Source: an uncultured Eubacteriales bacterium
GTDB lineage: Bacteria; Bacillota; Clostridia; Oscillospirales; CAG-272
Direction: 5' to 3'
Length of the DNA: 12,697 nt
Assembly: GCA_900552255.1 (NCBI GenBank)
Contig: URZF01000025.1
Coordinates: 1 to 12,697, forward strand
Made by a program: the position numbers and the translations under genes. Of this stretch, positions 6,688 through 12,697 are shown piece by piece. The number at the start of each line of letters is the position of its first letter. Within the stretch, counting starts at the first letter, position 1. The notes beneath the pieces were generated by a model. The model was not told the DNA's origin. It did not search any database and was given only the letters and a program-made list of their open reading frames with translations.

Positions 6688-7860
6688 ATGGCAAGCCTTT
6701 CCTTAAGACACATCTACAAAAAATATCCGGGCGGAGTTACGGCGGTCTCCGACTTCTGCCTCGAAGTCAAGGATACCGAGTTCATCATTTTCGTCGGTCC
6801 CTCCGGCTGCGGTAAATCCACGACGCTTCGTATGATCGCCGGACTGGAGGAGATCACCGAGGGTGAGCTTTTCATCGGAGACAGACTGGTCAACGACGTC
6901 GCCCCTAAGGACAGAGATATCGCGATGGTGTTCCAGAACTACGCTCTGTATCCGCATATGACGGTTTTCGACAACATGGCGTTCGGCCTCAAGCTTCGCA
7001 AAATGCCGAAGGAAACGATCAAACGTAAGGTCGAGGAAGCAGCCCGCATCCTCGATATCACCCACCTGCTCGACAGATACCCGAAGGCTCTTTCCGGCGG
7101 TCAGAAGCAGCGTGTCGCGCTCGGACGCGCTATCGTCCGCGATCCGCAGGTCTTCCTTCTTGACGAACCGCTCTCCAACCTCGACGCAAAGCTTCGTGCG
7201 GCCATGAGAACGGAGATCACCAAGCTTCACAACAAGCTCGGCGCTACCTTTATTTACGTTACGCACGACCAGGTCGAGGCTATGACGATGGCAACGAGAA
7301 TCGTCGTTATGAAAGACGGCATCATCCAGCAGGTCGATTCTCCTCAGAACCTCTACGACAACCCGGTCAACGTGTTCGTTGCCGGCTTTATCGGAACCCC
7401 TCAGATGAATTTCATCAACTGCACGCTTGAAAAAGAAGATAAAGGCGTGTATCTAAAATTCGGCGACGTGAAGATAAAGCTGCCCGAGGAGAAAGGAAAT
7501 CTTCCTGAGCTTCAGCCTTATATGGGCAAAGAGGTCATCGCGGGCGTTCGTCCCGAATGTATCGTGGATACACCGATGCAGATCGCCGCACTTGAAGAAT
7601 GTTCTTTCGACGTTTACGTCGATGTGACGGAGCTCATGGGTGCAGAGATCTATCTTTATCTCATCGCCAACAAGGTTGTAGTCGATGAAGAGCTCGCCAA
7701 GAGAAAAAATATCGTGATCGACAAATCCGGCGAGGTCAAGCTCACCGCAAGAGTTTCGCCGAGATCCACGGCCAGCGCGGGAGACACCGTCAAGGTAGCC
7801 ATCGATACTTCCCGCGTTCATATCTTTGACAAAGACACGGAAAAGTGCATCTGCCACTGA
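6688..7860 (+). CDS. msmX: MsmX/UgpC/MalK-type sugar ABC transporter ATP-binding protein
   Basis: Cytoplasmic ATPase that powers CUT1-type carbohydrate importers. The 390-residue protein has Walker A GPSGCGKST (37-45), Q-loop Gln83 in VFQNYALYPHMT, the ABC signature LSGGQKQR (135-142), Walker B VFLLDEP (155-161), D-loop SNLD (163-166) and switch His193 in THDQVEAM. A TOBE-type regulatory domain from about residue 235 (GTPQMNFINC, then GVRPE) is typical of the MalK group. No permease or sugar-binding protein gene is adjacent. This fits the known role of MsmX as an ATPase shared by several importers encoded elsewhere. All 19 arginines use CGT, CGC or AGA, unlike the CGG-containing rsuA, which suggests high expression. 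UgpC or MalK are equally used names for this type; the substrate cannot be read from the ATPase. Confidence 0.93.
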   Translation: MASLSLRHIYKKYPGGVTAVSDFCLEVKDTEFIIFVGPSGCGKSTTLRMIAGLEEITEGELFIGDRLVNDVAPKDRDIAMVFQNYALYPHMTVFDNMAFGLKLRKMPKETIKRKVEEAARILDITHLLDRYPKALSGGQKQRVALGRAIVRDPQVFLLDEPLSNLDAKLRAAMRTEITKLHNKLGATFIYVTHDQVEAMTMATRIVVMKDGIIQQVDSPQNLYDNPVNVFVAGFIGTPQMNFINCTLEKEDKGVYLKFGDVKIKLPEEKGNLPELQPYMGKEVIAGVRPECIVDTPMQIAALEECSFDVYVDVTELMGAEIYLYLIANKVVVDEELAKRKNIVIDKSGEVKLTARVSPRSTASAGDTVKVAIDTSRVHIFDKDTEKCICH

Positions 7861-7870
7861 TAGAAGTCAT

Positions 7871-7904
7871 AAGCCCCGCTTTTATCAAGCGGGGCTTACT
7901 TTTT
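7871..7904 (+). terminator. Strong intrinsic terminator of the ABC ATPase gene
   Basis: AAGCCCCGCTT (7871-7881) and AAGCGGGGCTT (7887-7897) form a perfect 11-bp stem with a 5-nt loop, followed by ACTTTTT. It starts 10 nt after the stop codon and separates this gene from the next one. Confidence 0.92.
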
Positions 7905-7932
7905 GATAAGCAAGGAAAGGAGGCCAAGGCAT

Positions 7933-8406
7933 ATGAAGCTATATGTCAAGCAAAAGGTGTTCTCGTTCCGTGACAGCTTTGCCGTAAAGGACGAATACGG
8001 AAACGACCGATACAACGTCGTCGGAGATTTCTTCTCTTTTCCGAAAACGCTGCACATCTACGGAGCAAACGGTGAGGAAGTATTGAAGATACAGCGAAAG
8101 CTTTTCACGTTTCTTCCCCGATACCAGCTTTACCGCGGAAGCAATCTCGCGGCGGAGATCGCAAAAGAATTTTCATTTTTCACACCCAAATATTATATTG
8201 ACGGCGCACCGTTCACGATCGAAGGAGACTTTTTCTCTCACAGCTATGAAATCCTGCGAAACGGAACTGCCGTTGCCGAAATCAGCAAAGTTTGGTTTAC
8301 TTGGGGAGACAGCTATGCGATCGACATGCGGGAGACGGAAGATGAAATCCTCATGCTTGCCATTCTGATCGTGATCGACTGTGTGCTGGCCTCCGACAGC
8401 AACTAA
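7933..8406 (+). CDS. LURP-one-related (tubby C-terminal-like) family protein
   Basis: A 157-residue protein of the LURP-one-related (LOR/YxjI) family, a small beta-barrel with a buried C-terminal helix related to tubby and phospholipid scramblase folds. Its cellular role in bacteria is not established. Family features include MKLYVKQKVFSFRDSFAVKD at the start, a repeated strand pattern (VVGDFFSFPKTLHIY, then YYIDGAPFTIEGDFFSHSYEI), and WFTWGDSYAIDM followed by a hydrophobic C-terminal segment (about 139-153). That segment probably forms the barrel's core helix rather than a membrane span. The ATG at 7933 has AAGGAGG 9 nt upstream; an in-frame ATG at 7903 lacks such a site and lies next to the terminator. 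The GH4 gene begins 17 nt after the stop codon, so the two are likely co-transcribed. I found no clear promoter in the short gap after the terminator. Confidence 0.88.
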   Translation: MKLYVKQKVFSFRDSFAVKDEYGNDRYNVVGDFFSFPKTLHIYGANGEEVLKIQRKLFTFLPRYQLYRGSNLAAEIAKEFSFFTPKYYIDGAPFTIEGDFFSHSYEILRNGTAVAEISKVWFTWGDSYAIDMRETEDEILMLAILIVIDCVLASDSN

Positions 8407-8423
8407 ATAGGAAGGAAGCTTTT

Positions 8424-9761
8424 ATGATAAAAATCACATTCATCGGCGCCGGAAGCACCGTATTCGTTAAGAATGTCATCGGCGACTGTCTGCTCTGCGA
8501 TGCTATGCGCGACGCCGAAATCGCGTTATACGATATAGACGGCGCGCGTCTTGCGGAATCGGAAGAGCTGATTTTGGCGCTCAATCGCAGCATCAATGAA
8601 AACCGCGCAACGATCAAAGCCTATCTCGGTCTTGAAAATCGCAGGTCGGCGCTCGAGGGAGCCGATTTTGTCATCAACGCCGTACAGGTCGGCCTGTATG
8701 ATCCCTGCACGATCATCGATTTTGAGATTCCGAAAAAATACGGATTGCGGCAAACCATCGGCGATACGCTCGGCATCGGCGGGATTTTCCGTGCGCTGCG
8801 CACCATCCCCGTACTGCGCGGCCTTGCAGAGGATATGGAAGCCGTCTGCCCCAAGGCATGGTTTCTCAACTATACCAATCCGATGGCGATGCTGACCGGC
8901 TTTATGCAGCGGTACACGGACATAAAAACCATCGGTCTCTGCCACAGCGTCCAAACGTGCGCCGATACTGTCCTGCGCGAATGCGGAATCGAAGCGGCAG
9001 GCCACAAGGAGCTCATCGCCGGCATCAATCACATGGCGTGGCTCTTAAAAATCGAAGATTCCGACGGTCGTGATTTATATCCGGACATCCGTCGGATCGC
9101 AGCGGAGAAAAACGCTTCGGCGGAAGGCCATAAGGACATGGTACGCTTCGATTACATTCTCAAATTCGGCTATTACTGCACCGAAAGCAGCGAGCACAAC
9201 GCCGAATACAATCCGTTTTACATCAAATCAAGATATCCGGAGCTAATCGAAAAATATCATATTCCGCTTGATGAATATCCGCGCCGCTGCGTGAACCAGA
9301 TCGAGAAATGGAAAACGCAAAAGGCAGAAATCATGAACGGCGGCAATATCGAGCATACGCGCAGCATCGAATATGCGTCGCATATTTTGGAATCGATCAT
9401 CACAAACACGCCGTACCGCATAGGCGGAAACGTCCTGAATACGGGACTAATCACCAATCTCGTGAAAGATGCCTGTGTCGAGGTTCCCTGCCTTGTAGAC
9501 GGCTCCGGTATCGCGCCGACGGTCGTCGGTGATCTGCCGGTGCAATGCGCCGCGATGAATATGACGAACATCAATGTCCAGCTCCTCACCATTGAAGCGG
9601 CCGTGACCGGCAGAAAAGAGCTTGTTTACAACGCGGCAATGCTGGACCCGCATACGGCAGCGGAGCTTTCCATCGACGACATCGTCTCGATGTGCGATGA
9701 GCTGCTCGAAGCACATACGGCGGCAGGATATCCTTCGCTCGGTGCCAATCTGAAATTTTAA
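8424..9761 (+). CDS. melA: Glycoside hydrolase family 4, alpha-galactosidase-like
   Basis: Cytoplasmic GH4 glycosidase of 445 residues. This family uses NAD+ and a divalent metal, usually Mn2+, in an oxidation-elimination mechanism. The N-terminal Rossmann motif is ITFIGAGSTVF (about 4-14). NYTNPM (149-154) is a family signature. The pocket motif CHSV has Cys173 and His174; Cys173 and His203 (in GINHMAW, 200-206) correspond to the expected metal ligands. CHSV is associated with alpha-galactosidases such as MelA, whereas other GH4 specificities carry different residues here. Alpha-galacturonidase or alpha-glucosidase remains possible. An AGGAAGG ribosome binding site lies 8 nt before the ATG. 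It lies 17 nt after the LURP-one-related gene and ends at a strong terminator. No sugar permease is adjacent; the MsmX-type ATPase two genes upstream may help import its substrate, which is inference. Confidence 0.9.
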   Translation: MIKITFIGAGSTVFVKNVIGDCLLCDAMRDAEIALYDIDGARLAESEELILALNRSINENRATIKAYLGLENRRSALEGADFVINAVQVGLYDPCTIIDFEIPKKYGLRQTIGDTLGIGGIFRALRTIPVLRGLAEDMEAVCPKAWFLNYTNPMAMLTGFMQRYTDIKTIGLCHSVQTCADTVLRECGIEAAGHKELIAGINHMAWLLKIEDSDGRDLYPDIRRIAAEKNASAEGHKDMVRFDYILKFGYYCTESSEHNAEYNPFYIKSRYPELIEKYHIPLDEYPRRCVNQIEKWKTQKAEIMNGGNIEHTRSIEYASHILESIITNTPYRIGGNVLNTGLITNLVKDACVEVPCLVDGSGIAPTVVGDLPVQCAAMNMTNINVQLLTIEAAVTGRKELVYNAAMLDPHTAAELSIDDIVSMCDELLEAHTAAGYPSLGANLKF

Positions 9762-9775
9762 GCAACATTTATAGG

Positions 9776-9802
9776 AAATCCGGTGTTTTTCACCGGATTT
9801 TT
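9776..9802 (+). terminator. Intrinsic terminator of the GH4 gene
   Basis: AAATCCGGTG (9776-9785) and CACCGGATTT (9791-9800) form a 10-bp stem with a TTTTT loop and run into a short T tract. It lies 14 nt after the GH4 stop codon and ends the plus-strand unit. Confidence 0.85.
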
Positions 9803-9849
9803 CGTTGCACCAAGAAAAACATGCGACTATCGCGCAAGTTTCTTGATAC

Positions 9850-9882
9850 AAAAAGCGGCATGGCAAAAGCCATGCCGCTTTT
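9850..9882 (-). terminator. Strong intrinsic terminator of the spoIIIA operon
   Basis: A 14-bp perfect stem (9851-9864 with 9869-9882) around a 4-nt loop is followed on the minus strand by five T residues. It begins about 12 nt after the spoIIIAH stop codon. A T-rich tract on the other side lets it also catch plus-strand readthrough, so the convergent units are separated by two hairpins. Confidence 0.92.
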
Positions 9883-9893
9883 TCTTTATAGGA

Positions 9894-10541
9894 TTATTTC
9901 TCCGAAATGGTCACATTTGCGGGAAGGATATCCGCTTGCAGGTATACGATTTCCAAAATCTGCGAGAGCTGATTGGGCTTCAAGCCTTCGCTCTTGACGA
10001 TGATGCTGGCCTTGTCTCCGTTGATGACGGCGACGCATTCCTCAAAACCCTTGGCCTTGATCAATGATTCGATGTTTGCTTCTTTTTCGATGGTGGCGGC
10101 GATGGCGGCAATATCGGCAAGCGCCTGCTCTTTGGCTGCATCGAGTGAAGCCGCATCATCTACGACGCCCTGAAGGACTTCCATCGCCTCATCTCTCGCT
10201 CTTTGACGCTCGATCTGAGATGCTGCAAAGAAGTTTGTATTTTCTTCCCCTCCGGATGGCGTGACGTCTCCGGTTTCGCCGGGCGTACCCGCGTTCACGT
10301 CATCGTCGGGGTCCACTGTGCTTCCGCCGAACAGCGCCCAGTTGACATAAACGGCCACGCCGATCAGCAGTACGGAAAGAACGATAACAAGATTGCGGAC
10401 GCCAAATTTCTTAATACCCTTTTCACCGCCTGCAAATATGCTCTTGAACTTAAATTCCTTTTTCTCCGCCTTCGGAAGCTCCAAAACTCCCGCGTCCTGC
10501 GCCATGCCCGCTCTCATTGCGGCTCTCTCTTCGTTTCTCAT
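9894..10541 (-). CDS. spoIIIAH: Stage III sporulation protein AH
   Basis: Mother-cell protein of the SpoIIIA-SpoIIQ channel that joins the mother cell and forespore during engulfment. In Bacillus subtilis its extracellular domain binds SpoIIQ across the intermembrane space. The 215-residue protein has a basic cytoplasmic N-terminus, one membrane segment at about 49-71, a flexible Gly/Pro/Asp-rich linker, and the conserved FFAASQIERQRARDEAMEVL segment (104-123). A C-terminal EscJ/PrgK-like ring-forming domain follows (about 125-213, with KGFEECVAVING and SQILEIV). The ATG at 10541 has an AAGGAG site about 8 nt upstream; an in-frame ATG at 10607 would overlap spoIIIAG and lacks support. It is the last gene of the operon, 22 nt after spoIIIAG and just before a strong terminator. 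Control by SigE is expected from known operons, but the promoter is outside the window. Confidence 0.95.
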   Translation of the reverse strand: MRNEERAAMRAGMAQDAGVLELPKAEKKEFKFKSIFAGGEKGIKKFGVRNLVIVLSVLLIGVAVYVNWALFGGSTVDPDDDVNAGTPGETGDVTPSGGEENTNFFAASQIERQRARDEAMEVLQGVVDDAASLDAAKEQALADIAAIAATIEKEANIESLIKAKGFEECVAVINGDKASIIVKSEGLKPNQLSQILEIVYLQADILPANVTISEK

Positions 10542-10563
10542 CTTGATTTCTCCTTTTTTATAA

Positions 10564-11067
10564 TTATTTTGTTCCCACAATACAGATTCGGTTGCTTGTG
10601 ATGCCAAATGCCGTTGAGATCACACGGATCAGCTTCGCCTGTACCTCCGGATCGTCCCCACCCCGGCATGCGACCGAAACACCGGTCACCTGCGGATAGA
10701 CCTCCTTGAGAAGAATCAGCTCGTCGGAGCCGTTTTCCGTTCTCACGGTTATGTATTCCTTCGCCGAATAGTTTTCGTCGAACTCCTCGTTGGATACATA
10801 AACATATTCGGTGCCCGATGAAATACTGACAATCACTTTCACATCGTTCGAACCTGTAATTTGCTCTGTTATGGTTCTAAGTTTATTCTCGAGTCCCTCG
10901 ATATATTCCAAAGTGGAAGGATTTTTTGACGACAAATTTTCCGAGGCCGTACTCTCTTTCTTTTTTTCTCCCACAGTTCCGATGATCACGAGAAGGATCC
11001 CGATTATCCCGATCACGGCAAGAAGAATCGTTTTTTTCTTGCCTGACATCTTATCAAAAAATCCCAT
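10564..11067 (-). CDS. spoIIIAG: Stage III sporulation protein AG
   Basis: Component of the SpoIIIA channel. In B. subtilis the extracellular part of SpoIIIAG forms a large ring in the mother cell membrane facing the forespore. The 167-residue protein has a Lys-rich N-terminus, one membrane segment (about 13-33), a charged linker, and a ring-building domain from about residue 52 (LEYIEGLENKLRTITEQI). The conserved YPQVTGVSVACRGGDDPEVQ (124-143) and the C-terminal ITSNRICI region are strongly characteristic. Its ATG overlaps the spoIIIAF stop by one base (TAATG), with GGAGGCGGAG just upstream, which points to translational coupling. The protein is somewhat shorter than the B. subtilis form, mostly in the linker, as is common in clostridia. 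Confidence 0.95.
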   Translation of the reverse strand: MGFFDKMSGKKKTILLAVIGIIGILLVIIGTVGEKKKESTASENLSSKNPSTLEYIEGLENKLRTITEQITGSNDVKVIVSISSGTEYVYVSNEEFDENYSAKEYITVRTENGSDELILLKEVYPQVTGVSVACRGGDDPEVQAKLIRVISTAFGITSNRICIVGTK

Positions 11068-11555
11068 TACTCCGCCTCCGATACTACGACGATGCTCTTT
11101 CCGAGAAACATATCGTCGATATAATCCCTGATTTTCTCTTTATTCGTCCCTGCCGGGACCACGATCCGTATTTCCGTGATCTCGACATTTGAGGGGTCCT
11201 TTGCATCAAGCTCGATCTCGCATGTAAGCTCCTTGTCATCCAAATCAAATTTGGATGAGATCAAAGAACAAATCGCACCCTCGATCTCCTTTTTGCTGGC
11301 CTGTATTACAGCATTTTCGACTTTCTCGGATTCCTCCGCGCCGGCCTCCTCATACTTCCATTCTTCAAGCCGGATTTTTTCCGGAAGCTTTGACACCACG
11401 GAAATCATCGGCGCCACGATCGCCGCCAAAATGCAAATGGAGATGATAAAATTGATGTATTTCTTGACGTTGCCCTCCGGCGCCACCGTAAACAGAATTC
11501 CGGATATCGCCGTAATGACGATGATCTCCCCGAAATAAGACAGAATTTCACTCAT
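11067..11555 (-). CDS. spoIIIAF: Stage III sporulation protein AF
   Basis: Membrane component of the SpoIIIA channel in the mother cell. The 162-residue protein has two N-terminal membrane segments (about 8-26 and 33-52), with the family pattern APEGNVKKYINFIISICILA. An acidic helical stretch follows at about 60-95, then a small soluble domain with IEGAICSLISSKFDL and ITEIRIVVPAG. This domain is expected to have the same ring-building fold class as SpoIIIAG and SpoIIIAH. A GGAGG ribosome binding site lies 6 nt before the ATG. It starts 21 nt after the spoIIIAE stop and its own stop overlaps spoIIIAG by one base, so it lies inside a tight operon. Membrane layout and neighbours make the assignment firm. 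Confidence 0.94.
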   Translation of the reverse strand: MSEILSYFGEIIVITAISGILFTVAPEGNVKKYINFIISICILAAIVAPMISVVSKLPEKIRLEEWKYEEAGAEESEKVENAVIQASKKEIEGAICSLISSKFDLDDKELTCEIELDAKDPSNVEITEIRIVVPAGTNKEKIRDYIDDMFLGKSIVVVSEAE

Positions 11556-11576
11556 ACCGTTCCTCCAATCCCGATC

Positions 11577-12689
11577 TCACACGCCGGATGCCGCCATCAG
11601 AGATAGCGACAGAATAAAAAACACGGAAGAAATCGCCATCACCGCCGCCGTATATCCGAGGAAAGAAGCAATATCCGAGATCAGCTTTCCCTCCGGTCCA
11701 AGTCCGAGAATACCGGAACAAACGGAAAGCAGCTCAAGGAAGAGCTTGTGCATGAGGATTTGAATGATCGGCAGCGCGGCGAGCAAGCACACCGCCACAG
11801 CGCCCACAACGCCGGTCGCCGCCTTGATCGTGCCGATTCCGCCGGCTATGGTGGAAAGCGCCTCGTTGACCGCGCTTCCGACCACGGGGATGAAGCTTCC
11901 CACCGCAAATTTGATGCCCTTGATGGCAAGACTATCCGCGCTCTTTGAAATAATACCTTGAAACGCGAGCACCGCAGACAGACACAAGGTCACAAAGCCG
12001 AATATATAACCGATGACCTTCTTGATGATCGGCGTAATCCCGCCGATCCCCGTGACGCCGAATACCGAGGAAACGGCGGAGAGGCACAAGCAAAGCCGAA
12101 TGAGCGGAAACAGCACGCCGGAGCAGATCAGCTCCAATACCGAAAGCGCCGTCGAGATTACGCCGGACATTACAGCGGCAGAGGTGATATTGCCGCCGGC
12201 GATCATGAGCGCTGTCATAGCGGGCGTCACAGTCGCCATAAATCCCGAAAGAGACGAAATAAAAGACTCCGTTAAAGAAAACACCGATTCCGTCACGGAA
12301 AACACGGCGCTGCAAATACACAGCATACTGACAAGCTCGAGAGCCGTTTTCAGTCCCGACAGCGTTACGGTATCCCGCAGCGCCCTCAGACAGGCGGCGA
12401 TGATCAAAAGACCGAGCAGAACCGCAAAATTTTTCGTCGCTTCCGGAACTGCTGCCGCGATGATTTTGAGCCCCGCTTCGGAAAAAAAGCTGAAATCAAA
12501 CGCCTTATCTATTTCGGAAGCATCGGTATCAAATAGATCTTTCGGCAGATATTCCTCCACTTCCTTTGGAACCGTGATGTTGATCTTATTTTCATTTTCC
12601 TCCGCCGTGTCCGCCGCCCGAACGGAAAAGCCGGCACAGAAAAGAAGGAAAAGCGACAGGATGCAAACCCATACCCGTTTCATTGCCAT
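11577..12689 (-). CDS. spoIIIAE: Stage III sporulation protein AE
   Basis: Polytopic membrane protein of the SpoIIIA channel complex, needed for late gene expression in the forespore. The 370-residue protein begins with a signal-like segment (to about V-R-A at residue 25). A soluble stretch of about 60 residues follows, then about seven hydrophobic spans between roughly 85 and 366. The conserved KFAVGSFIPVVGSAVNEAL (260-278) is a hallmark of the family. The start is ambiguous: ATG 12689 has GGAG 4 nt away, while ATG 12683 has the same site 10 nt away and gives a start MKRVWV. TGA in GGAGTGA just upstream may be the stop of the preceding spoIIIAD, suggesting near overlap. spoIIIAA to spoIIIAD should lie beyond the right edge. 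The gene itself is complete. Confidence 0.95.
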   Translation of the reverse strand: MAMKRVWVCILSLFLLFCAGFSVRAADTAEENENKINITVPKEVEEYLPKDLFDTDASEIDKAFDFSFFSEAGLKIIAAAVPEATKNFAVLLGLLIIAACLRALRDTVTLSGLKTALELVSMLCICSAVFSVTESVFSLTESFISSLSGFMATVTPAMTALMIAGGNITSAAVMSGVISTALSVLELICSGVLFPLIRLCLCLSAVSSVFGVTGIGGITPIIKKVIGYIFGFVTLCLSAVLAFQGIISKSADSLAIKGIKFAVGSFIPVVGSAVNEALSTIAGGIGTIKAATGVVGAVAVCLLAALPIIQILMHKLFLELLSVCSGILGLGPEGKLISDIASFLGYTAAVMAISSVFFILSLSLMAASGV

Positions 12690-12697
12690 TTCACTCC

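Noticed and set aside
7826..7854. TTGACA at the end of the ABC gene as a promoter for the LURP-one-related gene
   Set aside because: The bases at the -10 position (around ATCTGC) do not resemble TATAAT, and the strong terminator would follow it.
1..12697. Mobile element, CRISPR array, toxin-antitoxin or defence genes
   Set aside because: No transposase, integrase, repeat array, nuclease or small antitoxin-like gene pair was seen on either strand.

Overview
The window looks like chromosomal DNA from an endospore-forming member of the class Clostridia, possibly a gut Oscillospirales/Ruminococcaceae-type lineage. This rests on the spoIIIA genes at the right end, Gram-positive-style lipoproteins, strong AGGAGG-type ribosome binding sites, TGnTATAAT promoters and Clostridia-like versions of RsuA, Tex and an MsmX-type ATPase. 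No tRNA, rRNA, CRISPR array, insertion sequence, integrase or phage gene was seen. The species cannot be named from this sequence alone.

Left part (1-3379), an exported-protein block. A terminator hairpin (1-34) lies beyond the 3' end of a minus-strand gene for a 722-residue M6-family (immune inhibitor A-like) metalloprotease lipoprotein (63-2231). Its promoter faces a plus-strand promoter that overlaps an 18-bp palindrome, a probable operator. The plus-strand unit encodes an 82-residue exported peptide of unknown function (2520-2768) and a lipoprotein with a probable bacterial Ig-like domain (2801-3379). A second, near-consensus promoter lies inside the 82-codon gene.

Middle part (3380-6439), RNA-related housekeeping. 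rsuA (16S rRNA pseudouridine synthase) is followed 44 nt later by tex (S1-domain nucleic acid-binding protein) and an AT-rich terminator.

Sugar-related part (6440-9802). An extended -10 promoter and a potentially structured leader precede an MsmX/UgpC-type ABC ATPase that has no permease genes beside it. After a strong terminator come a LURP-one-related (tubby-like) protein and a GH4 glycosidase carrying the CHSV motif associated with alpha-galactosidases. A shared carbohydrate role for the ATPase and GH4 enzyme is inferred.

Right part (9850-12697), sporulation. spoIIIAE, spoIIIAF, spoIIIAG and spoIIIAH run on the minus strand and end at a strong hairpin. They encode parts of the mother cell-forespore channel. 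The upstream spoIIIAA-AD genes should lie beyond the right edge.

I found no clear new multi-gene system. The parts most worth checking are the divergent exported-protein locus with its operator-like palindrome and nested promoter, and the possible RNA structure ahead of the ABC ATPase gene.
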